DNA of 64,000 nt. Source: Akkermansia sp. RCC_12PD. Its GTDB lineage: Bacteria > Verrucomicrobiota > Verrucomicrobiia > Verrucomicrobiales > Akkermansiaceae. The stretch covers positions 682,001 to 746,000 of the forward strand of contig NZ_CP143889.1 of assembly GCF_036417355.1 (NCBI RefSeq), written 5' to 3'. Shown here in pieces: positions 55,276 to 64,000 of the stretch. The position numbers were made by a program, and so were the translations under genes. Below the pieces are notes generated by a model, which was not told the origin of the DNA, ran no database searches, and saw nothing but the letters and a program-made list of their open reading frames with translations. The first letter of the stretch is position 1. The number at the start of each line of letters is the position of its first letter.

Positions 55276-57762
55276 TTAAAGAGTTTCCGCCATCGGTATA
55301 TCATCCGCCGGCATAGGGGCCCGCGGAGCGGGAGACGTCACGGGAACGGTATGATTGAGATGACGCGGAATCTGGCGGGGCAAACCCGGTATGTAGTCGG
55401 AATCCCCGCGCCGCGGAGCCAGCGGAGCCGCAGAAGGGTCCTCCGAAAGCGGAGGAGCCGTCCGCCGGGCACTCCGCTGAACGCCGCCCACGGGAGTCGC
55501 CTTGATTTCGGCATCGGAAGAATCGTCCAGATCAGCGGGAATTTCATGAACCTTGATAGGCTCCATTCCTTCCGGATCATACAGGCCGGGAGGCAGGTTG
55601 TCCGGGACTACGGCGGGAACGCGGCCCTGCTCACGGATGGCGGCCGCTTCCGTAGCGGAAGTTTCCTCCACCGGTTCCGCTACCGGAATGTCATCCTTGG
55701 GCGGGTCGATGATGGCCTTGATATCCTTCTTTTCCAGTTCAAAAAACTCTTTCACGATGGGCGCGGCAACAGCTCCCCCGCCCAGGGTTTCATGCGGCCG
55801 CCCTTCGTGCAGCACCACATACGCAAAACGGGGATTTTCATAGGGCATGAACCCGGCAAACCAGGCCAGGCGCTTGTCTTCCCGCTCCGGCCCCCACTGG
55901 GCCGTTCCGGACTTGCCCGCAATGCTGGAATAGGAGAGGCGGGCGCGGCCGCCCGTACCGCCTTCAATGACGGCCTTCATCCCCTTGCGCACGCTGGCCA
56001 AGGCTTTTTCATAGTCGGGCAGCGGCCGCTGCACCTCCTGGGGCCTGGGAGCGTAAACCACATTGGAATTGCCGTCCTGGATCTGCTTGATCAATTGAAG
56101 CCTGGGGAGATAGCCGTTGGCCACGCCCGCCATCATGTGGGCCACCTGGAGAGGCGTCGCCAGCAGGGGACCCTGGCCTATGGACAGGTTGGCGGCATCC
56201 CCCGGCATGAAATCGCGCTTGTAATTGCGGATCATGTACTCGCTGGTAGGAACAAGGCCGGGATCATCCGGAAGAGGAAGCCCCGTGCGCTCGCCCAGGC
56301 CGAAAGCCCGTGCGGTATCCATCAGCGCTTCCGCTCCCAGCCTCAGTCCCATCTGGTACATGAACGGATTGTTGGACATCGCCAGGGCACGGACACAATT
56401 GGCGGGCCCCAGAGGCACCTTGCTCCAGTTCTTGAACACGTGGTTGCCGATCGTAACGGAAGCGGGACAGTCAATCACGTCATTCTCCGTAATTTTCCCG
56501 TTTTTGAGAGCACTGGCGACAGTCAGCACCTTGAACGTGGAAGCGGGAGGGTAGCGTCCCTGGAATGCACGAGCGCCCAGCGGACCGGCAGGGTCATTGC
56601 GCAGGGCATCGTAATCCTTCTGGGAAATATTCGGAATAAACAGGTTCGGATCGTAGGAGGGAGTAGAGGCCATCACCAGTATTTCACCCGTCACGCAATC
56701 CAGAACCACCATGGCGCCGCGTCTCTTGCCGCGGGAAAGGATGCGTTCCGCATCCCGCTGCCATTTCAGGTTCAGGGTGGTCACCACGGCGCCGCCCGGT
56801 TTGGGGCGTATCTGCAGTTCGTCCAGAATCTTGTTGCCGTCCTCGTCAAACATCAGGCGCCATACGCCCGGCGTTCCGGTCAGGGCCTTGTTGAATTCCT
56901 TCTCCAGTCCGGCGCGCCCCTCCACCTGCTGAAACAGGGGATCCATGTGGTTGATAGGCCCCGTAGGCAGCTTGTCGCGGGAACCTACATAGCCGCCAAT
57001 ATGTACTGCAACGGACTTTTCCGGATAATACCGGATGTAAATGGGCATCAGTTGAAGGCCGCGAATGTTCTTCACCTTGTCCTTCAGCTTCTCCGCATCT
57101 TCCGCGCGGATCACGTTGGTCAGCGGCAGGGGGAGCCAGCGGCGGTGTTCATAATGCTTCCAGAACTGGTCATCGGAAAAAGTCCATGCCTTCCCGGATA
57201 TTTTCTCTGCCTGCTCCAGGCAGTTGCGCGCAAACTCCACGACGCGGGACCTGTCCGGATTCTCAAAAATCTCAAACCTCAAGGCCAGCTGGTAGGCCAC
57301 CTGCGTTACGGCCAGCGGCTCTCCATGGCGGTCCAGAATGGGACCGCGAGGAGCGGGAATCAGGAGAGCCATCGTCCTAGCGGAAGGCCGCGTACTGGTG
57401 TGGGCCTCGCGCGCGGCATCCAGGCGGCCGCCGTTCAAGGAAGGAATCAGGGAAAGGGAATCCAGCCCGCTCTGCTCCGTGTCCGTTTCCCTGGGCATTT
57501 CCGGAACATCACCCAGCCCTTCCCTCTCCCCGGAAGCGGTGCCCTCAGAAGTCTTCCTGCCACCCAGGTCAACGGTTTTTACGGTGTCATCCTCTCCAGA
57601 CACCTGTGCCGGAGCCGCCGCGGAGACCGCCCTGCGTGAAGAACTGCCCCTGCGGGTGCCCTGGCCGCAGGCCGTGTCCGCAGCAAAGGCGCCCAAACTT
57701 GCCAGCAATACCAGGGAACGTATCAAAGCCATCATTTTCATGAACTTGCGGAAGTGTGTCAA
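55276..57762 (-). CDS. Penicillin-binding protein 2-like D,D-transpeptidase
   Basis: 828 residues, longer than the usual 600-650. A hydrophobic N-terminal segment (MMALIRSLVLLASLGAFAA) is followed by a Ser/Thr/Ala/Glu-rich region of about 80 residues. Then come the PBP2 dimerisation domain (APRGPILDRHGEPLAV, typical class B) and the transpeptidase with S-x-x-K in PPASTFKVLTV, S-x-N in AMSNNPF and K-S-G-T in AGKSGTAQWGP. The C-terminal 150 residues form a Pro/Ala/Glu-rich tail. It crosslinks peptidoglycan, most likely in elongation. No rodA lies beside it; the L,D-transpeptidase gene upstream is on the same strand, 38 bases away. Confidence 0.9.
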   Translation of the reverse strand: MTHFRKFMKMMALIRSLVLLASLGAFAADTACGQGTRRGSSSRRAVSAAAPAQVSGEDDTVKTVDLGGRKTSEGTASGEREGLGDVPEMPRETDTEQSGLDSLSLIPSLNGGRLDAAREAHTSTRPSARTMALLIPAPRGPILDRHGEPLAVTQVAYQLALRFEIFENPDRSRVVEFARNCLEQAEKISGKAWTFSDDQFWKHYEHRRWLPLPLTNVIRAEDAEKLKDKVKNIRGLQLMPIYIRYYPEKSVAVHIGGYVGSRDKLPTGPINHMDPLFQQVEGRAGLEKEFNKALTGTPGVWRLMFDEDGNKILDELQIRPKPGGAVVTTLNLKWQRDAERILSRGKRRGAMVVLDCVTGEILVMASTPSYDPNLFIPNISQKDYDALRNDPAGPLGARAFQGRYPPASTFKVLTVASALKNGKITENDVIDCPASVTIGNHVFKNWSKVPLGPANCVRALAMSNNPFMYQMGLRLGAEALMDTARAFGLGERTGLPLPDDPGLVPTSEYMIRNYKRDFMPGDAANLSIGQGPLLATPLQVAHMMAGVANGYLPRLQLIKQIQDGNSNVVYAPRPQEVQRPLPDYEKALASVRKGMKAVIEGGTGGRARLSYSSIAGKSGTAQWGPEREDKRLAWFAGFMPYENPRFAYVVLHEGRPHETLGGGAVAAPIVKEFFELEKKDIKAIIDPPKDDIPVAEPVEETSATEAAAIREQGRVPAVVPDNLPPGLYDPEGMEPIKVHEIPADLDDSSDAEIKATPVGGVQRSARRTAPPLSEDPSAAPLAPRRGDSDYIPGLPRQIPRHLNHTVPVTSPAPRAPMPADDIPMAETL

Positions 57763-57800
57763 ATGTACGGGCAGGAATCAACGATTATTCGCGCTTGCAC

Positions 57801-58430
57801 TTACTCCTGAACTACTACGGCCGTTCCCAGGCCGCATTTGTCAAACAAAATGCGGCATGCCTCCACAGGCACCCGGATGCACCCGTGGGAATTGGCATCC
57901 CGGTACACGGTCCCCACATGCAGGCCGATTCCTCCGTGAATGCGCATCCACAGCGGCATTTTGGCTCCGATGAACTTGCCGCCGCGCGGAACGGGAGAGG
58001 AGGAAGTCGCGTCCGAATTCACGCACTTGCCGCTCACGTCAAATACGCTGCCGTAGGACCGGGAACGGTAATCCTCATCCTTCTGGATGATGGTGAACCT
58101 GCCCCGCGGCGTTTCATGGGTGGACCTTCCGGTGCAGACGGGGAAATCCATGGCCACCTGGTCATCGACCCACAGCACGCCGCGCTGGTTCTTCAGATGA
58201 ATGACAATTTTGCTGTTCTTCGTCCCGGCCCGGCTGATGCGGGCGTCGTGATACCAGACGTCCCGCGTATGGCGGTAATTCGGGTCCGCCACAAAGGCAT
58301 TGTAGGAAGAGGCATACCTGCCGTCCTTCATCAGCGGCCTGCCGTTGGGAGCCTTCGTGGAGGAGGAGCACCCCGCCAGCAGCACGGACACACACAGGAA
58401 AAGGAGGAGGGTAATGGGCGCGCGCGGCAT
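57801..58430 (-). CDS. L,D-transpeptidase (YkuD) lipoprotein
   Basis: 209 residues. Lipobox LAGC after a short signal peptide. The YkuD domain has MRIHGG and the active-site motif ANSHGCIRVP with catalytic Cys, followed by a short C-terminal strand. Such enzymes make 3-3 peptidoglycan crosslinks or attach lipoproteins to the wall. It is 38 bases upstream of the PBP2-like gene on the same strand, so the two wall transpeptidases are probably expressed together. Confidence 0.92.
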   Translation of the reverse strand: MPRAPITLLLFLCVSVLLAGCSSSTKAPNGRPLMKDGRYASSYNAFVADPNYRHTRDVWYHDARISRAGTKNSKIVIHLKNQRGVLWVDDQVAMDFPVCTGRSTHETPRGRFTIIQKDEDYRSRSYGSVFDVSGKCVNSDATSSSPVPRGGKFIGAKMPLWMRIHGGIGLHVGTVYRDANSHGCIRVPVEACRILFDKCGLGTAVVVQE

Positions 58431-58562
58431 GCGGCTTGCTTACCCTCTCCAACTGCGGAAATCAAGCACGATTCCCTCCCGCTCCGGCATGTTTTCACGG
58501 AATGATAAAGAAAAGCCCTTTCTCGCGTATATATCCCTGTTCCACCTCTCTCCCGGCCTGCC

Positions 58563-59660
58563 GTGAATCATCTCTCTCCCACTTCCGAACGTCCCCCCAG
58601 ACTGGCATCCCTGGATGCCCTGCGGGGTTTGGACATGTTCGTCATTCTGGGGCTGGACGCGCTTATCCTGCTACTGGCTTCCAAAGCGCCGGACAACGAA
58701 CTGCTCAAAATCGCCGCCATCCAGATGACTCATGCCGGTTGGCAGGGACTGCGCCTGTATGACCTCGTCTTCCCCGTCTTCGTCTTCATTGCGGGCGTTT
58801 CCATGTCTTTCTCACTGTCACGGCATGAGGATGAAAAAACCGGACCGGGGCCGGGCCTGCTCAAAATCTGGAAGAGGGCCTCTCTCCTGGTCCTCCTGGG
58901 AATGCTTGTCAACGGCCCCCTTACCTGGACGGAAGACATGAGGTATGCGTCCGTGCTGGGGCTCATCGGCCTTTCCTGCGCCATGGGGGGCACCTGCGTG
59001 CTCCTGCTCAGGTGCCGGAAAGCCATAGCCGCCGCGACAGGCGGCATTCTGGCCCTGGTCGCCCTGCTCCAATTCTTCGGAGGGGACTTCACTCCTTCCG
59101 GCTCCGTCAATTCATGGCTGGACGCGCACATGCTTCCGGGGAGCCTGCACGGCGGGACATTTGATCCGGAAGGCCCCCTCTGCATCATCTCTGCAGCCGC
59201 CCTGTGCCTGGGAGGCTGGCTGGCCGGAACCTTCCTGCAGGACGGGCGCGTGCCGCCAGTCCGCCGCATCCTGCTGATGCTGGCCGCGGGAACATGCCTG
59301 TTCGGAATGGCGTGGGGACTGGACGGCATCTACCCCATCATCAAGAAAATGTGGACCGGTACATTCGTGCTGGCCGCGGCAGGCGTCTCCCTGATACTGC
59401 TGGCTTTTTTCCATCTGGTCATAGACGTCTGGAAATTTCGGATATGGTCGTTCCCCCTGCGCATTATCGGCCTGAACGCGCTGGCGGCCTACCTGATTTA
59501 CCAGCTTCTCAACATCCACTCCCTCAACCAGCGCATCTTCAGCGGGGCGGCAGACCTGTTCCCGCCCTTCCAGCCCGTTTTTCTGGCCGTCACCCTGCTC
59601 CTGCTGCAATGGCTGATTCTTTTTTTCTTCTACAAACGCAGCATTTTTATCAAACTGTAG
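58563..59660 (+). CDS. DUF5009/HGSNAT-like membrane acyltransferase
   Basis: 365 residues with about ten transmembrane helices. RLASLDALRGLDMFVILGLDAL and YDLVFPVFVFIAGVSMSFSLSRH match the same family as the protein at 35969-37090, including the conserved D-L-V-x-P near helix 2 and the closing FFFYKRSIFIKL / YLYKNRTFIKV. The family moves acyl groups onto sugars such as terminal glucosamine. It is 10 bases ahead of the GH36 gene, so a role in handling imported or periplasmic glycan breakdown products is a reasonable inference. Confidence 0.8.
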   Translation: MNHLSPTSERPPRLASLDALRGLDMFVILGLDALILLLASKAPDNELLKIAAIQMTHAGWQGLRLYDLVFPVFVFIAGVSMSFSLSRHEDEKTGPGPGLLKIWKRASLLVLLGMLVNGPLTWTEDMRYASVLGLIGLSCAMGGTCVLLLRCRKAIAAATGGILALVALLQFFGGDFTPSGSVNSWLDAHMLPGSLHGGTFDPEGPLCIISAAALCLGGWLAGTFLQDGRVPPVRRILLMLAAGTCLFGMAWGLDGIYPIIKKMWTGTFVLAAAGVSLILLAFFHLVIDVWKFRIWSFPLRIIGLNALAAYLIYQLLNIHSLNQRIFSGAADLFPPFQPVFLAVTLLLLQWLILFFFYKRSIFIKL

Positions 59661-59670
59661 CCTACTGAAC

Positions 59671-61701
59671 ATGATGACAACCGCACGCCTGATCATGCCA
59701 TTGCTGATGGCACTCACTGCCTGGACGGCCGTTGCCCAGCCGCAAACCTCCCTGCTGCGTCCCGTACCGGGAAAAACCGCACTCCCCCTTCCCGTACCGC
59801 CCTACCAATCCTTCTGCTGGTTTGCGGCGGACCGGGGCCGATGGCCCGGCGACGGCAACCGCGTGCTGCCCTGGTTTGGCAAAACGGACCCCGGCAAGCT
59901 GATGGACGACAAGCCGAACCCCACCGTCGCGAAGCCGGGCGTGCACGCCATGTTTGCCCTGTTCCATCTCAAGGACGGCCGGTACATGGCCGTACTGCCC
60001 GTTGCCGAACCGGATTCCCTGGCCTGGCTGAACATTGACGGAAAGGGAAACTTCATGGTGGAATACGGCACCCTGGGGAAAAACCTCGCCAAACCCCAGT
60101 CCGTCCTCGCCGTCATGGCCGTGGACGGCAATATTTACAACACCTGCTCCGCCGTATGGGAAAAAGCCCTGTCCCTCCCCTTTTTGAAAGGCAGAACCCT
60201 TCCCCGTGAAAAAAAGGCCTACCCGGAACCCTTCAAATATCTCGGCTGGTGCAGTTGGGAACAATACAAGAAAAACATCACTTCCGCCCTTCTTGAAAAA
60301 ACGGCGCGCCATCTGGAGGAATCCCCCGTACCCGTCCGGTGGCTGCTGGTGGACGACGGCTTCCAGGTCCAGGAAGGGCTCAAGCTGATCAGCTTTCAGC
60401 CCCGGCAGGATAAATTCCCGGAGGGCTGGAAACCCCTCATGAAGCACAAAAGCGCCAAGCTGAAATGGATGGGCCTGTGGCACTGCTATTATGGCCTTTG
60501 GAAGGGCATCCACCCCGAACACCGGCTCGGCCCTCAGGCCGCGCGCGGACTGGTCTCCACCCCCAAGGGCTGCATCCTGCCCGGCGATGGTCCCGGCGGA
60601 GCCGGGGCATTCTACAAGCCCTTTCTCCAGTCAGTCAGGGATGCCGGATTCGATTTCGTGAAGATCGACGTCCAGGCGGAATACCTGAAACAGGCGGACG
60701 GCCTGGACAATCCGGTCCACCACAACACCAAATGCTCCGAAGCGCTGGAAAAGGCATGCCGCCAGACGGGCCTAGAACTGATCAACTGCATGGCCCAGGG
60801 AACCGTCAACATCCAGAACACGCGGCACAGCGCCGTCACCCGGTGCAGCATCGACTACAAGATGGGAGACGAGGCCATGGGCAAATCCCACCTACTCCAG
60901 TCCTACGCCAACACGCTGTGGCTGGGGCAGACTGCATGGCCGGACCACGACATGTTCCATTCCACGGACCCCGCCAGCGCCCGCCTGATGGCCGTCTCCA
61001 AGGCCGTATCCGGCGGCCCCGTCTATCTCTCGGACCCGGCGGACAAGCTCAACCCGGAACACATCATGCCCCTCGTCTGGTCGGACGGACTGCTGCTTCG
61101 GCCCCTGGCCCCCGCCGTCCCCCTGCCGGACTCCGTCTTTCTGGACGCCCTGAATGAAAACCGCCTTTACCGGGTCATCGCCCCGTTGCCCGGCCAAAGC
61201 GCCGCCATAGTTCTGTACAATCTGAAACACCCCTCCCCGGAAGCGGCCGTCCGCGGAAAAATCTCCCTGAACGACTACCGTTACGCCGCCGCCCTGCTGA
61301 AAGGAAAGCAGGCGCTAAACTACTACGGGACACCCGTGGAAGGCATCGCCGCCTATTCGGCGGAAGGGGGACGCGCCCTCACGGCATCCCGGCCGGAGCT
61401 GGACGTGGAGATCACGGGCTTCCAGGACCGCCTGTTCATCCTGGCTCCGATTGTCGGCGGCTGGGCCGTCATCGGCAGAGGGGACAAATTCCTCTCCCCC
61501 TGTGCCGTCGAAGGCAGCACGGAATATGCGGAAACCTCTCTTCGCTTCCGCATCAGGGAATCGGGACCGGTCGTCATCTGGCATGGAAAAGGCCCGGTCA
61601 AGGCAGGCGGCACGCCCGTCAAAAACCTGGGGAACGGATTCTATGAACTTCAATTCCCCGTCTCCTCCCGGCCCTTGGACGTCACGGTAACGGCGGAATG
61701 A
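59671..61701 (+). CDS. Sip1/raffinose synthase-type alpha-galactosidase (GH36)
   Basis: 676 residues with a signal peptide (cleavage near WTAVAQ, residue 23). The GH36 Sip1-type core is visible: YLGWCSWEQYKK, WLLVDDGFQVQEG, the catalytic nucleophile Asp in FDFVKIDVQAEYL, CMAQGTVNIQNT, and the acid/base region WPDHDMF. The C-terminal beta-sandwich is complete. The family cleaves or transfers alpha-linked galactose, in plants in raffinose metabolism; in gut bacteria it may act on host or dietary alpha-galactosides. Overlaps the next gene by four bases. Confidence 0.85.
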   Translation: MMTTARLIMPLLMALTAWTAVAQPQTSLLRPVPGKTALPLPVPPYQSFCWFAADRGRWPGDGNRVLPWFGKTDPGKLMDDKPNPTVAKPGVHAMFALFHLKDGRYMAVLPVAEPDSLAWLNIDGKGNFMVEYGTLGKNLAKPQSVLAVMAVDGNIYNTCSAVWEKALSLPFLKGRTLPREKKAYPEPFKYLGWCSWEQYKKNITSALLEKTARHLEESPVPVRWLLVDDGFQVQEGLKLISFQPRQDKFPEGWKPLMKHKSAKLKWMGLWHCYYGLWKGIHPEHRLGPQAARGLVSTPKGCILPGDGPGGAGAFYKPFLQSVRDAGFDFVKIDVQAEYLKQADGLDNPVHHNTKCSEALEKACRQTGLELINCMAQGTVNIQNTRHSAVTRCSIDYKMGDEAMGKSHLLQSYANTLWLGQTAWPDHDMFHSTDPASARLMAVSKAVSGGPVYLSDPADKLNPEHIMPLVWSDGLLLRPLAPAVPLPDSVFLDALNENRLYRVIAPLPGQSAAIVLYNLKHPSPEAAVRGKISLNDYRYAAALLKGKQALNYYGTPVEGIAAYSAEGGRALTASRPELDVEITGFQDRLFILAPIVGGWAVIGRGDKFLSPCAVEGSTEYAETSLRFRIRESGPVVIWHGKGPVKAGGTPVKNLGNGFYELQFPVSSRPLDVTVTAE

Positions 61702-62669
61702 ATTTGCTCGCCACCGGAAAACGGGCCTGTCATGATAAACCCATGTGCATTCTCCGTATCACGCTGGTTTCCGTGGTCCTGCTGACGTGCTCGCTGCCCC
61801 CTGCGGCATCCGGAAACACGGCGGCGCAGCCCGTGGCGACGCCAAATGCCCAGGAACCGAAAAAAGCCATTGAACAATTCCTGAGTCTGACCGCCATCTG
61901 GATGCTGGAACTGGAATGGACTCACGCCTATGTCAACAAGACGCCCAAGGCGGAAGACTTCCGTAAGGCCATGCTGGCCGCGGGCTTGCAAGACTGCCCT
62001 GCGGACTTCCAGGAGGCTTGGCTCAAGCAGGCGGCCAAACCGGGCCGCAACTACGCCGCCCCGGTGCTGCGCAAATACGGCATCAGCCTGAAAGATCTGC
62101 GGGAACGGCTCCAGGGAAGCCTGTTCAAAATAAATCCCAGCGTCCGTCCCCCCATCCCGCTTTACGACGAAGAGGAAAAAATCCCCCGCATGGACCCCCG
62201 TACCTGCGGAAATCCCAAAGACATCCTGAAGGCGCTGGCGGCTCTGCGGGCCCAGGTCATGGGCCTCACACCAGCCCAGTTGGAAAAAGCCGCCCGATCA
62301 ATTGAACGGGTCATGCTGGAATTCACGCTCGCCTACGTGGAAACCTCCATCTGCATGAACACCGGAGGCATCAGGGAAAGCCAGGTCCGGGAGCTCTTTT
62401 CCCCCATCAATACGGAACAATGCCCGGAAGACTTCCGCCGCGCATGGCGGCATGACCTGCCGTTCTTTCTGAAGGGCCGCTTTACGGGTAGCGAACTGGC
62501 CCTGTCCCCCCTGTGTAAAAAATACGGCGTGGACGAACAGGAACTGCTCCTCCGCGTGCGTAAAAAACTGGCGGAATGGGATGTCAAGCCTCCCACGCCC
62601 CGGACGCAGGCCGAATTCCGCCGCGACATGCAGGAAATCAGGGAAAACATGCTGGGCGGCAGGAAATAA
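61698..62669 (+). CDS. Secreted protein with a duplicated helical domain, unknown function
   Basis: 323 residues from ATG 61698; a better signal peptide starts at ATG 61743 (MCILRITLVSVVLLTC). The mature protein holds two related units of about 85 residues: LELEWTHAYVNKTPKAEDFRKAM..DCPADFQEAW..VLRKYGISLKDLRERL and ERVMLEFTLAYVETSICMNT..QCPEDFRRAW..LCKKYGVDEQELLLRV. They share W/F-T-x-A-Y, C-P-x-D-F, A-W and K-K/R-Y-G, so this is an internal duplication. Overlaps the GH36 stop by four bases, so it is probably co-translated and may assist that enzyme. Confidence 0.65.
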   Translation: MNLLATGKRACHDKPMCILRITLVSVVLLTCSLPPAASGNTAAQPVATPNAQEPKKAIEQFLSLTAIWMLELEWTHAYVNKTPKAEDFRKAMLAAGLQDCPADFQEAWLKQAAKPGRNYAAPVLRKYGISLKDLRERLQGSLFKINPSVRPPIPLYDEEEKIPRMDPRTCGNPKDILKALAALRAQVMGLTPAQLEKAARSIERVMLEFTLAYVETSICMNTGGIRESQVRELFSPINTEQCPEDFRRAWRHDLPFFLKGRFTGSELALSPLCKKYGVDEQELLLRVRKKLAEWDVKPPTPRTQAEFRRDMQEIRENMLGGRK

Positions 62670-62711
62670 CGCCCTCCGTACCCGCAAAAACGGTCCTTCC
62701 ACGCGCCGGGC

Positions 62712-63587
62712 TCAGCCCAGCAGGCCCGCATCCATCCCCTCGTTATACTCCCACAGGCCCTGCTCCACCATGAAAGAGCTCCAACTGTTGAGAAGCTGCT
62801 CAAAATAGGCGGCATTCACATTAAAATGGTAAAACGTGTGATCGGCCACGTCCAGAAGCTCGAACCTGGCCTTATTCCTCTTCTTCATCCACAATTCCGC
62901 CAAGCGTTCGCTGGTCCGCCACGGCAGCAACCTGTCCCGTCCCCCATGACTGGCGAACAAGGGGGGAAGCCCCTTTTGCAGACGCTTCAGCGGATTCAGG
63001 GAATCCCTTTGTTCCGGAGTCATCGTGTCCGTCAGCTTGAACACGGAATCCGCAGAAAGGTCGCATACGCCCCGGAACAGGGCCACCGCCGCAGGTCCGG
63101 GCGGCAAAGGAGCTTTTTTACGGAAAAGGGACCAGCGGGCGGGCTGGTCCGGCAGCGCCGCATGCAGGGCCATCAGCCCACCGGCGTCGCTGCCCGCTAC
63201 GGTAATGCGGGCCGGGTCCAGCCCCAGCAGGGAGGCATTCTCATACACCCAGGCCCAAGCCTCGCGCGCTTCTTCCAGAATATCCAGCGGCTCCACTTCA
63301 TACGCGCCGCGCGTGCGGAACATTGGAATAATGCCCGCAATGCCCTGCTGGGCCAGATGAAGGGCCCACGGCACAAAATCCCCCAGGCTCTTGCCCACCC
63401 ACATGCCGCCATGAAAAAACAGGACGGAGGGAATGGAAGCGGACGCCTCATGGCCCGGAGGAAAAAACACGTAGGCCATCAGTTCCTCTCCGTCGGAAAA
63501 GCGCCTCCATGCAAAGCCGGGCTGTTCCCGCAACAGTTTCCTGTAGCGGGCTTCCGCCAGATGATCGGCTTCCGTGAACAATTCCAT
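62712..63587 (-). CDS. Alpha/beta hydrolase with Ser replaced by Asp at the nucleophile elbow
   Basis: 291 residues from ATG 63587. HSL/BD-FAE-like esterase fold: oxyanion motif LFFHGGMW, elbow AGSDAGGLMA (132-136), acid in SHGGRDRLLP and a late His in VADHTFYHF. The usual elbow is GxSxG (GDSAGG); here Ser and Asp are swapped so Asp134 sits at the nucleophile position. This may be inactive or use a different chemistry. No signal peptide, so likely cytoplasmic. It faces the secreted protein gene at 63653 and the frame to 63722 overlaps it, so a shorter start is preferred. Confidence 0.75.
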   Translation of the reverse strand: MELFTEADHLAEARYRKLLREQPGFAWRRFSDGEELMAYVFFPPGHEASASIPSVLFFHGGMWVGKSLGDFVPWALHLAQQGIAGIIPMFRTRGAYEVEPLDILEEAREAWAWVYENASLLGLDPARITVAGSDAGGLMALHAALPDQPARWSLFRKKAPLPPGPAAVALFRGVCDLSADSVFKLTDTMTPEQRDSLNPLKRLQKGLPPLFASHGGRDRLLPWRTSERLAELWMKKRNKARFELLDVADHTFYHFNVNAAYFEQLLNSWSSFMVEQGLWEYNEGMDAGLLG

Positions 63588-63652
63588 GAGAACGGCTTCA
63601 TGATGCAATTGTGTTGCACTCCGCGCAAGTTTGATGTCTAAATAATCGTGTA

Positions 63653-64000
63653 ATGACCTTCCGCTCCTTCCTTGCCCTTGCCTGCTGCACCGCAGCCCTC
63701 GTGAATTCCGCTCTCGCGGCACCGCGCCCTGGAGACTCCCAATTGAGGGACGATCTGGACGTGGCCTACAACACCTGGCGCCTGCACATGCTCCGCGGCA
63801 ACTATGACGGATGGAGGGCCACTACCTCCGCCTACCGCCAGGTAAAAGTCCGCAATCTGGCCGTTTCCGAAAAGCGCCCTTTCCCCGCCTCCCTGTTCAG
63901 GCAGCCCATGGCGCCTCCGGCCCTGTCTCCGCTCATGTACGTGGGTTCCGTGGTGGACGGCCCTACGGCGGCGGCCACCTATTACGGAAAAGTGGACCTG
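63653..64000 (+). CDS. Secreted protein, 3' end outside window
   Basis: The frame starts at ATG 63653 and is open to the right edge (116 residues seen). A signal peptide is clear (FLALACCTAALVNSALAAP, cleavage near residue 23). The visible mature part is VAYNTWRLHMLRGNYDGWRATTSAYRQVKVRNLAVSEK, then a Pro-rich stretch PFPASLFRQPMAPPALSP. No domain is recognised. Divergent from the hydrolase gene, with about 65 bases between the two starts. Confidence 0.6.
   Translation, partial: MTFRSFLALACCTAALVNSALAAPRPGDSQLRDDLDVAYNTWRLHMLRGNYDGWRATTSAYRQVKVRNLAVSEKRPFPASLFRQPMAPPALSPLMYVGSVVDGPTAAATYYGKVDL

Noticed and set aside
55120-57639. Plus-strand frame of 839 codons opposite the PBP2-like gene
   Set aside because: Shadow of the real minus-strand transpeptidase; no domain, very rich in His, Arg and Gly.

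Overview
The window is GC-rich, densely packed bacterial chromosome, most like Verrucomicrobiota and specifically an Akkermansia-type mucin degrader. That assignment is an inference. It rests on a GH110 alpha-galactosidase with an N-terminal NPCBM-like domain, a Sip1-type GH36 enzyme, two DUF5009/HGSNAT-like acyltransferases, a DUF5069 gene coupled to the ATP synthase operon, many secreted proteins of unknown function, and the overall gene order. I see no rRNA, tRNA, CRISPR array, IS element or prophage.

Layout. 1-9.3 kb: the end of a TPR protein, a Nudix-PPK2 fusion, a DeoR-type regulator, a GNAT, a cysteine desulfurase divergent from a stand-alone coaB, rsgA and a double-domain aspartyl protease. 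9.3-13.6 kb: waaA and rsmD, two small envelope proteins and a second class III PPK2. 13.6-19.4 kb: a frameshifted GT-C type membrane protein, the GH110 galactosidase, a lipoprotein, an alpha/beta hydrolase and tsaE. 19.5-24.2 kb: rplU-rpmA, then a Fur-like regulator with sufCBD. 24.2-26.8 kb: an AT-rich island with a possible small RNA and a GT-C type membrane protein. 27-30.6 kb: bioB-bioA and a secreted protein. 30.7-35.9 kb: a six-gene minus-strand operon (sugar aminotransferase, N-acetyltransferase, polyprenyl-phosphate glycosyltransferase, two small EamA/SMR flippase-like proteins, GT-C membrane protein). 36-37.8 kb: a DUF5009 protein and a SprT-like protein. 37.9-45 kb: a 2343-residue RHS protein. 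45.2-52.5 kb: the complete F-type ATP synthase operon a-c-b-delta-alpha-gamma-beta-epsilon plus DUF5069. 52.7-64 kb: a large lipoprotein, a PBP2-like transpeptidase, an L,D-transpeptidase, a second DUF5009 protein, GH36, a duplicated-domain secreted protein, an esterase-like protein and the start of another secreted protein.

Most interesting points. (1) The RHS protein has a 114-serine tract made of AGY-TCC codon pairs, an AT-rich C-terminal region with a metzincin-type zinc motif, and, in the same reading frame, what looks like a second protein with its own signal peptide, possibly an immunity protein. (2) The 30.7-35.9 kb operon contains every step type of an Arn-like route for attaching an amino-deoxy sugar to an envelope acceptor. 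(3) The Nudix and PPK2 domains are joined across a nine-C tract, and losing one C would split them into two properly spaced genes. (4) A possible structured small RNA lies beside the AT-rich GT-C gene. Polyphosphate/nucleotide metabolism (two PPK2s), Fe-S assembly (suf, desulfurase, BioB as client), envelope building (WaaA, PBP2, LDT, Arn-like operon) and host-glycan use (GH110, GH36) are the main functional themes.
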